Counted from the stretch's first letter, positions 25,654 through 34,531 are shown. The stretch is DNA of 39,550 nucleotides from Candidatus Binataceae bacterium (GCA_030041155.1 JASHOJ010000033.1:1-39550); one strand, 5' to 3'. Translations and numbers: made by a program. The notes: generated by a model from the letters alone, not told the origin.

Positions 25654-26016
25654 TTACGCGCGTGTAAGCACCTCGAAATTGTGCCCGTTCGGGTCCAGGA
25701 AGTAGAAGCCGCGGCCGCCAAGCCGGTGATTTATCTCGCCGATTTTGCGATGCATCGGATCGGCGGCGTAGCGCAGGCTGGCCTGCTTAACTCGATCAAG
25801 GATCGCGTCAAACTCATCCTCGCTGACCTGAAAAGCGTAATGATGAGATTCGAATTTGTTCCAATTGTCGTAGTCCAGCGTCAGCGAGTCGCTGATTCGA
25901 ACCGCGACAAAATGGCTGATCTCCTCAACCGGCAGGTTCAGCAGGTGCGCCAGGAACTCGGCCGAAGCCTTCTTGTCATGAGCCGGAACGATAGTGTGAT
26001 TCAGCGTGATAGCCAC
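25654..26016 (-). CDS. VOC family (glyoxalase/bleomycin resistance/dioxygenase fold) protein
   Basis: A 120-residue vicinal-oxygen-chelate protein: LNHTIVPAHDKKASAEFLAHLL at the start, SHHYAFQVSEDEFDAILDRV in the middle, and FYFLDPNGHNFEVLTR at the end. The first His, the SHHYAF His and the late Glu are placed as the metal ligands. A GTG start at 26016 has an excellent GGAGGTG at 26021-26027. It precedes the amidohydrolase by 30 bases on the same strand and probably acts with it, as an extradiol-type or isomerase step; this is inference. Confidence 0.88.
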   Translation of the reverse strand: MAITLNHTIVPAHDKKASAEFLAHLLNLPVEEISHFVAVRISDSLTLDYDNWNKFESHHYAFQVSEDEFDAILDRVKQASLRYAADPMHRKIGEINHRLGGRGFYFLDPNGHNFEVLTRA

Positions 26017-26198
26017 GTCGCACCTCCGCAGTGGACTATGATTGTAACGTCGCGCGCGGGCCTCGATTCGTCAAGTCGCGATGGAAGCGGTCCATAAGCG
26101 GTCCTGATAAGAGAGATTCTGAAGAGGGCGGCAGATCGAGGCCGGGAATCTCTGCTCCATCTGCGCATTTGCCTACCTGTCGTGATACTTTCGCTACC

Positions 26199-26797
26199 AT
26201 GAAAGATGGTGGCATCGACGACATCTCCTCCGAAGCGATCGCCTGCAGCTACGATCTGCTGGCGATGCTTGGATGCGACAACGCATCGGCTCGCCGGCAC
26301 GATTTCCGCATCTTCAATCACGATCCGGTTATCGCGACGCGATTTAGGGCCGGTGAAGCAGCCGCCTCGGTCCTCGGAGCGCAAGCGCTGGCGAGCGCCG
26401 AGTTGTGGTGCCGACGCGGCGGCTCTCCGCAGACAATTGAAGTTAACTTGCGCGCCGCCGCCGCTTCGCTGACCTCGTTTTCTTTCATGATCGTCGAGAA
26501 TGCCCCCAGCCTCGCGCGCGAGACCCGTGCGACTACCGGTCTATTTCGCGCGCGCGACGGCAAATGGATTCATCTGCATGGCGGTTTCCGCTCGCGAGAG
26601 AACACGCTGGGTGTGCTCGGTTGCACTGACGACACCAGCGCGATAGCGCGCGCGGTCGGCGGATGGGATGCGCAAGCGTTGGAAGACGCTCTCGCGCAGG
26701 CGGGATGCTGTGGTGCGCGGCTCAGAAGTGCAACTGAGTGGCACGCGCATCCGCAGGGCATCGCGCTTGCGAATAAGCCGGTGGTGGAGCTGATTAG
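26199..26797 (+). pseudogene. family III CoA-transferase (CaiB/BaiF-like), 5' part interrupted by an insertion element
   Basis: First 199 codons of a CoA-transferase gene whose remainder is at 29370-30212. The ATG at 26199 begins MKDGGIDDISSEAIACSYD. The segment contains GGSPQTIEVNLRAAAASL and GLFRARDGKWIHLHGG, seen in two-part family III CoA-transferases. The frame runs across the insertion point CTGATTAG (26790-26797) into the element and stops at 26828 after a few foreign residues. Joining 26797 to 29378 restores a single frame (LIR then IGDAPREPLPGL) of 477 residues. The native enzyme would move CoA between acyl-CoA and a free acid. It is presumably inactive now. Confidence 0.85.
26790..26797. 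repeat. 8-bp target site duplication, left copy
   Basis: CTGATTAG directly before the left end of the element; the identical 8 bases occur at 29370-29377 after the right end. Eight bases is the duplication size of the IS1595 family. Confidence 0.95.
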
Positions 26798-26821
26798 GGC
26801 ATTAATATACTTGACTGACCA
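26798..26821 (+). repeat. left terminal inverted repeat (24 bp)
   Basis: Begins GGCATTAATATACTTGAC and is the exact reverse complement of 29346-29369. The GG start is typical of IS1595-family ends. Confidence 0.95.
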
Positions 26822-26869
26822 ACCATGATAAAGTGCTGCCGACGTGACAGGTCGGCGATAATTGTGCTT

Positions 26870-27328
26870 TCAAATGTCAGTGAGCAGTGAAATTGCAGTG
26901 ATCAGACCGTCTGTCTCCAGACTGAACACAAAGGGCGGCTGATACCGGTCAATCGCTCGGATCATGCGCGGTGCCGCCACTTTGATAATTTCCACCATTA
27001 CCTCGCCTTTCAGGCTGCGTTCCCTGAATATAAATGCACGTACGTTCGCAGCTAGGATCGCTTGGCGTTCGATGGGACGGGTGAGCATTCGCCAATCCTT
27101 AGCTACGAGAATCCATCCACGCTGACCAATTTTCGGCAGCCAATCAACATCCTGTGCGTCCAGCGCGAAATTATCTTTGTGCTTTTGACAAGGATAACCA
27201 GTAGAATCAATCAACGCCTGTGGAATCGCATCTCCCGAAAGATTCTGGTCAGCGAAGAAGACTATTCGAGAAGTTAGAAGAAGCACTCGCGCCTGCTCAG
27301 CGAATCCGCTTGCGCGAGCAGATGGCAA
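26870..27328 (-). CDS. PIN-like (DUF5615-type) putative toxin
   Basis: A protein of up to 152 residues resembling the DUF5615/Mut7-C PIN-like family, which pairs with DUF433 antitoxins. Visible: VFFADQNLSGDAIPQAL (acidic residue after the first strand), DAQDVDWLPKIGQRGWILVAKDW (the D..W..AxxxGWxLVTxD-like core) and RQAILAANVRAFIF. Acidic residues at these places form the presumed metal site of a ribonuclease. The start is uncertain: TTG at 27328 or GTG at 27286, the latter giving a more typical N-terminus. It begins 19 bases (or about 60) after the DUF433 stop on the same strand, the usual antitoxin-first order. It lies inside the insertion element, so the module travels with it. Confidence 0.75.
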   Translation of the reverse strand: MPSARASGFAEQARVLLLTSRIVFFADQNLSGDAIPQALIDSTGYPCQKHKDNFALDAQDVDWLPKIGQRGWILVAKDWRMLTRPIERQAILAANVRAFIFRERSLKGEVMVEIIKVAAPRMIRAIDRYQPPFVFSLETDGLITAISLLTDI

Positions 27329-27347
27329 GCGCGCTAGGTTGCGATTC

Positions 27348-28106
27348 CTATTCCCGTTCTAATTGCGCGTGTTCGTATCTCAAGGCGGCTTGGATTTCGG
27401 GTAGTGGCCGGTCAAAGTCCTTCGCTAGAACGTCAATATCGTCGCCGCCCCAGAAACGATCTGCAATTGCATCGGTGGAAATACCCGTACCATTTATTAT
27501 CGGTCGGCCAAATGACACGTAAGGATCGATGGCTATTACTCTATTGCTGTCTGGCTCGATGACTTTCTGGCCTACCCGAACCGGCAGAGCTAGGAACGGA
27601 AACAGTTTAACCGCGAGACCCTTTACATTGCGTTCTATACGGCTTAGGTAGAGAGCCAAAAATTCCATGGCGATCTGCTTACCCATGCTGAGATTAAGCA
27701 ATTCGCTATGTTCGCGAATGAACACGTCGCGACCGCCCGCTAGCAGGTCAATATCGGCCAGCGGATGCCGCGCTTCCGGATGGAGATCTCTCAAGTGGGC
27801 TAGCGCAGTTCTGACATTTTCCATTCGTACGTAGTGCTTGCGTCGAATGGACTTCAGTACATGCGCTTCCACCAAGTTAACAAACGACAACGATTGGTCA
27901 CTATCTTCTGGGGGTGTTATGAGTGGGAAAAATGTGCGCTCGCGTTGCTCCTTTCGGTCAAACCACACTTTGCCGAACACCCATGCTTTAAGAGTATCTC
28001 TCGGCAATAGGAGCAGACGCGCCGCCAAGTCGAGGGGATACGCAGGCAACTCGCGCGGGTCGCGACCGCCATAAATCTTGAAGCCGTTTCCGTTGTGCGT
28101 TGCCAC
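27348..28106 (-). CDS. DUF433 domain protein with HTH-like N-terminus, putative antitoxin
   Basis: A 252-residue protein with a GTG start at 28106. The C-terminal 55 residues are a DUF433 domain (DPYVSFGRPIINGTGISTDA, then DIDVLAKDFDRPLPEIQAAL), a winged-helix fold linked to VapB-type antitoxins. The N-terminal part (YPLDLAARLLLLPRDTLKAWV, SFVNLVEAHVLKSIRR, YVRMENVRTALAHL) resembles a MerR-like DNA-binding region, as in longer DUF433 proteins. It sits directly upstream of the PIN-like gene on the same strand, so it likely neutralises that protein and represses the pair's promoter. Carried within the insertion element. Confidence 0.8.
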   Translation of the reverse strand: MATHNGNGFKIYGGRDPRELPAYPLDLAARLLLLPRDTLKAWVFGKVWFDRKEQRERTFFPLITPPEDSDQSLSFVNLVEAHVLKSIRRKHYVRMENVRTALAHLRDLHPEARHPLADIDLLAGGRDVFIREHSELLNLSMGKQIAMEFLALYLSRIERNVKGLAVKLFPFLALPVRVGQKVIEPDSNRVIAIDPYVSFGRPIINGTGISTDAIADRFWGGDDIDVLAKDFDRPLPEIQAALRYEHAQLERE

Positions 28107-28162
28107 AGGTGCGGGTTCCCTACGCAGAGATTAGCACAATTGTCAAGCTGTCGAGCAGGGGC

Positions 28163-28321
28163 CTAAATCGACGCGTTGCGGCGCTGTCGCTTGCGTCGTT
28201 TCGGAGATTTCTGGTCGGTCTTTGACTTCGTAACCGAGAGAACTTCCCGCGCCAACTGACGGAATTGCTCAAACGCCTGATTGGGTTCGAAGCGTAAATC
28301 CTCGATTTTGGCGGACTTCAC
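28163..28321 (-). CDS. small basic companion protein downstream of the transposase
   Basis: A possible 52-residue protein from a GTG at 28321, just after the transposase stop (28362). It reads IEDLRFEPNQAFEQFRQLAREVL, SVTKSKTDQ, then a Lys/Arg-rich tail. The pattern FEQFxxLxxxVLSVxK recalls small conserved hypotheticals with a FEQF...SVPKAEI-like core found in many genomes; that comparison is from memory. The frame is open further upstream (to 28546), but overlaps the transposase there, so the upstream part is a shadow. The start codon and even translation are uncertain. Confidence 0.4.
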   Translation of the reverse strand: MKSAKIEDLRFEPNQAFEQFRQLAREVLSVTKSKTDQKSPKRRKRQRRNASI

Positions 28322-28361
28322 GACGGCGAGCCTAGCACGTCGCCGTCGTCCCCGCCATTGC

Positions 28362-29321
28362 TTACGCCAGTAAGGGTTCTGCCGCCGATTCGGTCCTGCC
28401 CGCAAGCTCCGAATACGTGACGCGGCGACCGACCACCGATTGCGCAACACCGATAAACCGCTCGCCATCGTTCCGCTTGCGCTCGTTGAATCGGTACGCT
28501 TGTTCGTCGAGGTATCGGAACAGATGAAACGGCTCAACGCTGACATAGGTGCCTTTCAGCGTTCGCTTCAACAGCGACCAAAAATTTTCGATTCGGTTCG
28601 TGTGCACGTTTCCATCCACGTATTTCTCTGCGTGATCGATCACGTTGTGCACGTAGTCATGTTCAAGGCCGTGGTATCCGACCCATGCGTCGCTGAACAC
28701 ATACGAACCGCCCCGCACGTACTGTCGGATAAACGGTTGCAGGCTAGCCGCCTGGGTGTTCGGAACATGGCGGAGACGAACCTTGCTCGTATGGCGGTCC
28801 AGCAACCCCATCACAATCGCTTTGCCCGCTCCGCCTGTGCCAGTGATTTTGGCTTTTTTGTTCTTGTGCATGTTGCGCGCGAGACCGCCGATGAAAGTTT
28901 CGTCAGCCTCAATCTCGCTTCCGCCAAAAGGGTCGGCACCGCGCTCCTGCATCGCGAGCCGGATACGATGGTCCATAAACCACGCTGTTTTCTGCGTCAC
29001 GCCCAGACCGCGTGCGATTTCATAGCTGCTGATTCCGTTCTTGCAGTTGGCGATCAGCCACATTGCCGTTAGCCACTTATCGAGGCCGATTGGTGAATCC
29101 TCGAAGATGGTCCCGACCTTGAGGGAGAACTTTGCTTTCGGATGCTTCGCGTAGCATTTCCACAACCGAGCTTTCTCAAGGTAGGTGACGTGATCGGAAT
29201 TGCAGGTCGGACAGCGGACTTTGCCGTCTGGCCAGCGCATCGCGATCATGAAGTCTTTGCAGTTGTCCCAGTTGGAGAAGTACTGGATCGCTTGCTGGAG
29301 TGTACTCGGATATTTCGTCAT
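28362..29321 (-). CDS. IS1595 family (ISXO2-like) transposase
   Basis: A 319-residue DDE-type transposase of the IS1595 family. An N-terminal zinc-ribbon (CPTC at Cys37/Cys40 with Cys56 and His60) precedes a helix-turn-helix (GISSYEIARGLGVTQKTAWF, about 96-115) and the catalytic ISXO2-like domain: Asp140 in IEADETFIGG, Asp211 in YVFSDAWVGYH, and Glu245 in NRIENFWSLLKR. The zinc-ribbon, ISXO2 domain and 8-bp duplication all agree with the family. The gene appears intact, starting 48 bases inside the right inverted repeat, so the element may still be active. Confidence 0.95.
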   Translation of the reverse strand: MTKYPSTLQQAIQYFSNWDNCKDFMIAMRWPDGKVRCPTCNSDHVTYLEKARLWKCYAKHPKAKFSLKVGTIFEDSPIGLDKWLTAMWLIANCKNGISSYEIARGLGVTQKTAWFMDHRIRLAMQERGADPFGGSEIEADETFIGGLARNMHKNKKAKITGTGGAGKAIVMGLLDRHTSKVRLRHVPNTQAASLQPFIRQYVRGGSYVFSDAWVGYHGLEHDYVHNVIDHAEKYVDGNVHTNRIENFWSLLKRTLKGTYVSVEPFHLFRYLDEQAYRFNERKRNDGERFIGVAQSVVGRRVTYSELAGRTESAAEPLLA

Positions 29322-29345
29322 GCTCGAATCATGACAGATCGAGCG

Positions 29346-29369
29346 TGGTCAGTCAAGTATATTAATGCC
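29346..29369 (-). repeat. right terminal inverted repeat (24 bp)
   Basis: Exact reverse complement of the left end; ends ATTAATGCC and is followed at once by the target duplication CTGATTAG (29370-29377). Confidence 0.95.
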
Positions 29370-30212
29370 CTGATTAGAATCGGCGATGCGCCGCGCGAAC
29401 CATTACCTGGACTCCTCGCCAGCGCCGTCGGCGCCCGTCCGCTCTCGGGTGTGCGCGTGCTCGATTTGACCCGCGTTCTTGCCGGTCCGACATGCGCCCG
29501 CTCGCTTGCCGAGCATGGCGCCGAAATTCTGCACGTAAGAAGCGCCAAACTTCCGTTCATCGAGCCCTTTGTGATCGATACTAACCCGGGGAAGCATTCA
29601 TGCTTTCTGGATCTCGATAAGCCCGAAGACGCGCGCACATTGAGCGAGCTGGTTCGCGGCGCCGACGTGTTCTCCCAAGGCTACCGACGCGGTGCATTCG
29701 ATCGCCGCGGCTTTGGTCCCAGCGATCTTGCTCGAATTCGCCCAGGAATAGTGGTGATTTCTATCAACTGCTACGGGCACGATGGACCTTGGGAGGGGCG
29801 CCCAGGATGGGAACAGCTAGCCCAAACCACCACGGGTATGATCCATGAGCATGCCGGAGACGAACACCCAACCCTAGTGCCGGCGGCGGTAAACGACTAC
29901 ACGACCGGCTACCTCGGAGCACTCGGTGCGATGTGCGCGCTGCTGCGGCGCGAGCGCGAGGGGGGAAGCTGGCACGTAGGCGTGTCTTTGTCGCGAACTG
30001 CAATGTGGGTGCAATCGCTGCCGCGAGTGCCGGACGATGCGGCACCCCGACCCCTGGATAACTCGGAACTGGCGCCATACATGATAGATATGAGAACGGC
30101 ATGGGGACGGCTCAACCGGCTTGGCCCGATTCCGCGAATGTCCGCGACACCGCCAAAGTGGGGTCGACCTCCGGTCCCGCTCGGGTCTGATCCGCCACGC
30201 TGGTCCGCCTGA
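29370..30212 (+). pseudogene. family III CoA-transferase (CaiB/BaiF-like), 3' part
   Basis: The remaining part of the interrupted CoA-transferase. It carries the hallmark CaiB/BaiF segment LSGVRVLDLTRVLAGPTCAR, then CFLDLDKPEDARTLSELV, ADVFSQGYRRGAFDRRGF, SINCYGHDGPWEGRPGWEQL and AAVNDYTTGYLGALGAM, where the Asp of NDYTTG sits at the place of the catalytic aspartate that forms the acyl-anhydride intermediate. A reading frame runs in from the element's right end, so a truncated protein could be made if translation starts within the element, but it would lack the first 199 residues. The first eight bases are the duplicated target. Confidence 0.85.
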
Positions 30213-30256
30213 GTGCTGCCGCCATCACCCTTTGGAAGCTATAGCCGATAACAACG

Positions 30257-31240
30257 ATGCCTGCGGTCGACAATCTCACGGTTGATGTTCTGGCGGATAA
30301 TCTTACCGACAGCTACTCGACCAAGCCGAACTACTGCTCTGCGGAATTCAACAATGTTATTGCCGCCGGTGCTACCGAGATTTCCGGCGCAACGCTGTGC
30401 TGTGCTCAACTCGGTCTTGCATTACTCCTGACGGCCGAAGTCGGCGGCCGCCAGCGCAAGCTGCTGTTCGATACTGGTCCCGATGGGGCGGTGCTGCTCA
30501 GCAACGCGCGCAAGCTTGGAGTCTCCCTGCGTGATGTGGAAGCGGTTGTGATCTCCCATGGTCATTGGGATCACATGGGCGGGCTGACTGCGGCGCTGCG
30601 GGAGATCTCGTCTGCAGATCCACTGCGGCGCGTCGAGTGCCACGTCAATCCGGGAATGTTTCTCGAACGCGGCGCGCGCCTGACGACCGGCGCGATCGCA
30701 CCGTTTCAGAAAGTGCCGTCGCCAGAACGGATTACGGCTTGCGGTGTGGAGGTCGTAAACTACGGCGCCGAGCGCCTGATCCTCGACGATCTTTTCTATC
30801 TGAGCGGTGAAATTCCTCGAATCACTAGTTTCGAGAAGGGCCGCCCGGATCATCTATGCCGCAGCGGCGCCGATGAACCGTGGCGACCTGACCCTTTGAT
30901 CATGGACGAGCGGTATTTAACGACTCAGGTGCGCGGCAAAGGACTTGTGGTTTTCAGCGCCTGCTCCCACGCGGGAATAGTAAACGTCTTGATGAGCGCG
31001 CATGCGCGGTTTCCCTCGATTCCCATTTACGCGGCCTTCGGAGGGTTGCACCTCGGCGGTGAGGCGATGGAGCTGCTGATTCCGGAAACGGTTGCGAGTC
31101 TTCGCCAATTCAATTGCCGCCAGATTATCCCGGCGCATTGCAGTGGGTGGCGCGCAATCAAGGCACTTGCGAACGAATTTGGCGATCAGGTAGTCAGTCA
31201 GTCCGCGGTTGGCAATCGGTACCGATTCCTGGGCACCTGA
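30257..31240 (+). CDS. MBL-fold metallo-hydrolase
   Basis: A 327-residue metallo-beta-lactamase-fold enzyme. The metal motif HGHWDH is at 101-106 (ISHGHWDHMGGL), preceded by LLFDTGPDG; a later metal His is in SACSHAGIVN, and the C-terminal His in IIPAHCSGW. This build matches the subgroup that includes archaeal-type dihydropterin-aminobenzene-phosphate synthase-like proteins, often annotated only as MBL-fold hydrolases. It is probably a cytoplasmic phosphodiesterase or hydrolase; substrate unknown. It starts 45 bases after the CoA-transferase end and converges with enolase, 28 bases between stops. Confidence 0.9.
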   Translation: MPAVDNLTVDVLADNLTDSYSTKPNYCSAEFNNVIAAGATEISGATLCCAQLGLALLLTAEVGGRQRKLLFDTGPDGAVLLSNARKLGVSLRDVEAVVISHGHWDHMGGLTAALREISSADPLRRVECHVNPGMFLERGARLTTGAIAPFQKVPSPERITACGVEVVNYGAERLILDDLFYLSGEIPRITSFEKGRPDHLCRSGADEPWRPDPLIMDERYLTTQVRGKGLVVFSACSHAGIVNVLMSAHARFPSIPIYAAFGGLHLGGEAMELLIPETVASLRQFNCRQIIPAHCSGWRAIKALANEFGDQVVSQSAVGNRYRFLGT

Positions 31241-31268
31241 GCAATAGCGCTTTTCGCCGGCGAATCTC

Positions 31269-32567
<1,299 letters not shown>

Positions 32568-32606
32568 TCACCGATTGATCAGAAAAATGCCAGCGCCAGT
32601 ATCAGC

Positions 32607-32635
32607 TTGACTCGCAACCTCGCCAACTGTTTTAT
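32607..32635 (+). promoter_or_regulatory. promoter of the fluoride locus
   Basis: TTGACT (32607-32612), a 17-base spacer and TTTTAT (32630-32635; 4 of 6 to TATAAT) would start transcription near 32642, just before the riboswitch aptamer. The position supports the call more than the weak -10. Confidence 0.5.
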
Positions 32636-32644
32636 GTAATCGCA

Positions 32645-32710
32645 AACGGTGATGGGGTTCCACCGCTAATCGCTCAATCTGTCAAAAATGAGCTGATGAC
32701 TCCTACTGAC
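32645..32710 (+). ncRNA. fluoride riboswitch (crcB motif)
   Basis: The conserved aptamer core is visible: GGTGATGGGGTTCCACC (32648-32664), TAATCGCTC, a variable hairpin loop and GAGCTGATGACTCCTACTG (32690-32708). Pairings that fit the crcB consensus are GGTG with CACC, GCTC (32672-32675) with GAGC (32690-32693), and GGGGTT with GACTCC by mostly Watson-Crick pairs. It lies upstream of a DUF190-CBS gene and a crcB gene on the same strand. Fluoride binding should raise their expression. Confidence 0.93.
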
Positions 32711-32770
32711 GTTAAGCGGTAGGGGCTTTTCTTTAAAAGGGGCTCTGCCGAAAGGACAGAGCTCTTCTTG
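32711..32770 (+). promoter_or_regulatory. riboswitch expression platform with terminator-like hairpin
   Basis: After the aptamer, AGCGGT (32715-32720) can pair with ACCGCT (32662-32667) inside the aptamer, and CTTTT-CTTT-AAAAG makes a small hairpin. A stronger hairpin follows (GGGCTCTGCC-GAAA-GGaCAGAGCTC, 32740-32764), then TTCTTG. A transcriptional on-switch is plausible; the exact alternative folds are inference. Confidence 0.55.
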
Positions 32771-32860
32771 ATCGCGGCGACACAACACTCGAAGCGGCGT
32801 CCAGTGCGGCACTCTGGACTCTTGTGCCGCGTGTCCTTAAGCCCGTATGGGCGTTGAACT

Positions 32861-34141
32861 ATGTTCACAGGACGCGCAAAACAGCTTTCAATCTATCTCG
32901 GCGAAGCGGATCAACACCACCATCAAGTGTTGTACATGGCGATCCTCGAGATGCTGCGCCGTGCGGGATGCGGCGGTGCGACGGCAACTCGCGGAATCGC
33001 GGGCTTCGGAGCCTCGTCGCTAATTCATACCGCCGGGATTCTGCGACTGTCGTTCGATCAGCCGGTCGTGATCACGGTGGTCGATCGTCCCGATCGAATC
33101 GATCGCGTTCTAGGACCGCTGCGGGAGATGGCTCCGGATGCGCTGGTCACGGTTCAGGATGTTGAGGTCATCCAATCCGGGGTTCCATTCAGAGAAGGAT
33201 TGCCCGATTTGACGGTTTCGCAAGTGATGCGGCGCGAGGTCGCGACGGTTCATCCCGACAGCCCGGTCACTGAGTTGATCGAGCTTCTGCTGGGCAAGGA
33301 TTTCACTGCGGTTCCGGTGGTTGATGCGGACGGCAGAGTGGTGGGGATGATTAGCGACAACGATTTGCTGACCCGCGGCGGGATCAATGTGACGATCAGC
33401 CTAAAAAAGGCAACTGATCTTGATTTCGTGCGGAAACTTCATGAATCGCTTCAAGATCCGAATCGGAAGGTTGCCGAGGTGATGACGCGCGAGGTCATAA
33501 CGGCCACTCCCGACCTTCTGCTGGGCCGCGCGGCGAAGCTGATGATCGACAAGCACGTGAAGCGCCTTCCGGTAGTCGACCAGAACGGGAAACTGGTCGG
33601 AATCCTGGGACGGTTGGACATCCTCAACACTATCGCCACGGTCCACCTGCCGGAGTGGCACCCGGGTGCGCATCCGGTGGGAGCGCAGGCGATTGTGGGG
33701 GACGTGATGACGCGTGAGGTCGCGACGGTCACCGAAAACGCGACGGTGGAGCAGGTTTTCAATCTGCTGGTTTCTTCCTCGCACAAACGGGTGGTCGTTC
33801 TCGACGACAAGCGCCGAGTATCCGGAATCATCGCGGATTCCGACCTGATCTCGAGAGTAAGCCGCGAGAGCTGGCCAGGCGTCATGGAGATGCTCATCTC
33901 GAAGGTTCCACTCGGACACGCAAGCGTCGAGGCACGCAGGCATGTGCAAAAGCTTCGCGCTCGCTATGCGAAAGACTTGATGACGCACGATGTGGTGACT
34001 GTTCGCGAAAAGATGCCGGTTGGGAGCGCGCTCGCGCTATCCGCTGAAAAGCGGGTAAAGCGATTGCCGGTGGTGGATGCCGACGGCGAGTTGGTCGGGA
34101 TCGTTGGGCGAACCGAGATGTTGCGGGCGCTGTTGGCCTGA
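32861..34141 (+). CDS. DUF190 (PII-like) and four-CBS-domain protein of the fluoride locus
   Basis: A 426-residue cytoplasmic protein. Residues about 1-105 form a DUF190 domain (KQLSIYLGEADQHHHQVLYM, then GIAGFGASSLIHTAGILRLS and VITVVDRPDRIDRVL), a PII-like fold often found next to crcB. Four CBS motifs follow in two pairs: VSQVMRREVATVHPDSPV, VAEVMTREVITATPDLLLG, VGDVMTREVATVTENATV and AKDLMTHDVVTVREKMPV, with VVDADGRVVGMIS-type second halves. CBS pairs bind adenine nucleotides. Following the riboswitch and preceding crcB by 15 bases, it is probably a regulator of fluoride efflux or of the energy response to fluoride. The ATG at 32861 lacks a clear ribosome site; a GCCCGTATGGGC hairpin precedes it. 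Confidence 0.88.
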   Translation: MFTGRAKQLSIYLGEADQHHHQVLYMAILEMLRRAGCGGATATRGIAGFGASSLIHTAGILRLSFDQPVVITVVDRPDRIDRVLGPLREMAPDALVTVQDVEVIQSGVPFREGLPDLTVSQVMRREVATVHPDSPVTELIELLLGKDFTAVPVVDADGRVVGMISDNDLLTRGGINVTISLKKATDLDFVRKLHESLQDPNRKVAEVMTREVITATPDLLLGRAAKLMIDKHVKRLPVVDQNGKLVGILGRLDILNTIATVHLPEWHPGAHPVGAQAIVGDVMTREVATVTENATVEQVFNLLVSSSHKRVVVLDDKRRVSGIIADSDLISRVSRESWPGVMEMLISKVPLGHASVEARRHVQKLRARYAKDLMTHDVVTVREKMPVGSALALSAEKRVKRLPVVDADGELVGIVGRTEMLRALLA

Positions 34142-34156
34142 AACGGAGGATTCGAC

Positions 34157-34531
34157 TTGGTCGCGGCGCTCTGGATTGGCTTCGGCGGATTTCTCGGTGC
34201 GAATGCTCGGTATTGGCTCGGCGCATGGGTTGATAGCCATGTGAGCGCGCTGTTTCCGTATGGCACCTGGATTATCAATGTTACCGGAAGTTTCGTGCTC
34301 GGCTTCTTCGTCGCCTTTAGTCAGGAGCGGACGTGGGTCGCGACTTCATTTCGCTTGATGTTCGCGGTCGGCTTCGTCGGCGCATACACCACATTTTCAA
34401 CCTTTGAGTACGAATCGATGCACCTGCTGCAGGAGGGGGAGTTGCTGATAGGCGCAATTTACCTGCTCGGCAGTGTCATCACGGGCGCGATCGCGGTAAT
34501 TGCCGGGCTCGCACTGGGCAGTTGGATCTGA
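34157..34531 (+). CDS. crcB: fluoride ion channel/exporter CrcB (Fluc)
   Basis: Small membrane protein that lets fluoride leave the cell as a dual-topology dimer. The 124-residue chain has four hydrophobic segments and the Fluc signatures: GFGGFLGANARYWLG with the conserved Asn-Ala-Arg, the pore segment GTWIINVTGSFVLGFF with its conserved Asn, and GFVGAYTTFSTFEYE, whose TTFST region lines the ion path and helps bind the central Na+. The TTG start at 34157 is chosen for the GGAGGA at 34146-34151 and typical N-terminal length. Lying 15 bases after the DUF190-CBS gene, it should be controlled by the riboswitch at 32645. Confidence 0.96.
   Translation: MVAALWIGFGGFLGANARYWLGAWVDSHVSALFPYGTWIINVTGSFVLGFFVAFSQERTWVATSFRLMFAVGFVGAYTTFSTFEYESMHLLQEGELLIGAIYLLGSVITGAIAVIAGLALGSWI

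Larger units (their letters stand above)
26798..29369 (-). mobile_element. IS1595-type insertion element with toxin-antitoxin passenger (2572 bp)
   Basis: Both ends can be set to the base. The termini are perfect 24-bp inverted repeats beginning GGCATTAATATACTTGAC (26798-26821 and complement at 29346-29369), flanked by the 8-bp direct repeat CTGATTAG. Inside, all on the minus strand: an IS1595 (ISXO2-like) transposase starting 48 bases from the right end, a small companion frame, a DUF433 protein and a PIN-like protein. Ordinary IS1595 members are about 0.7-1.1 kb; this one is larger because of the passengers. The internal DNA is visibly less GC-rich than the flanks. Perfect ends and duplication indicate recent insertion into the CoA-transferase gene. 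Confidence 0.95.

Noticed and set aside
26031..26198. Longer N-terminus for the CoA-transferase, with the frame open from 26031
   Set aside because: The extra 56 residues are Arg/Ser-rich and unlike the family, and overlap the promoter and ribosome site of the divergent VOC gene. The ATG at 26199 was preferred.
28322..28546. Upstream part of a 127-residue minus-strand frame over the transposase end
   Set aside because: It overlaps the clear transposase in another frame; only the segment after the transposase stop looks protein-like.
29142..29369. A fused gene reading from the element's right end into the CoA-transferase
   Set aside because: The first part is only the antisense of the transposase; the frame joins the CoA-transferase by chance at the insertion point.
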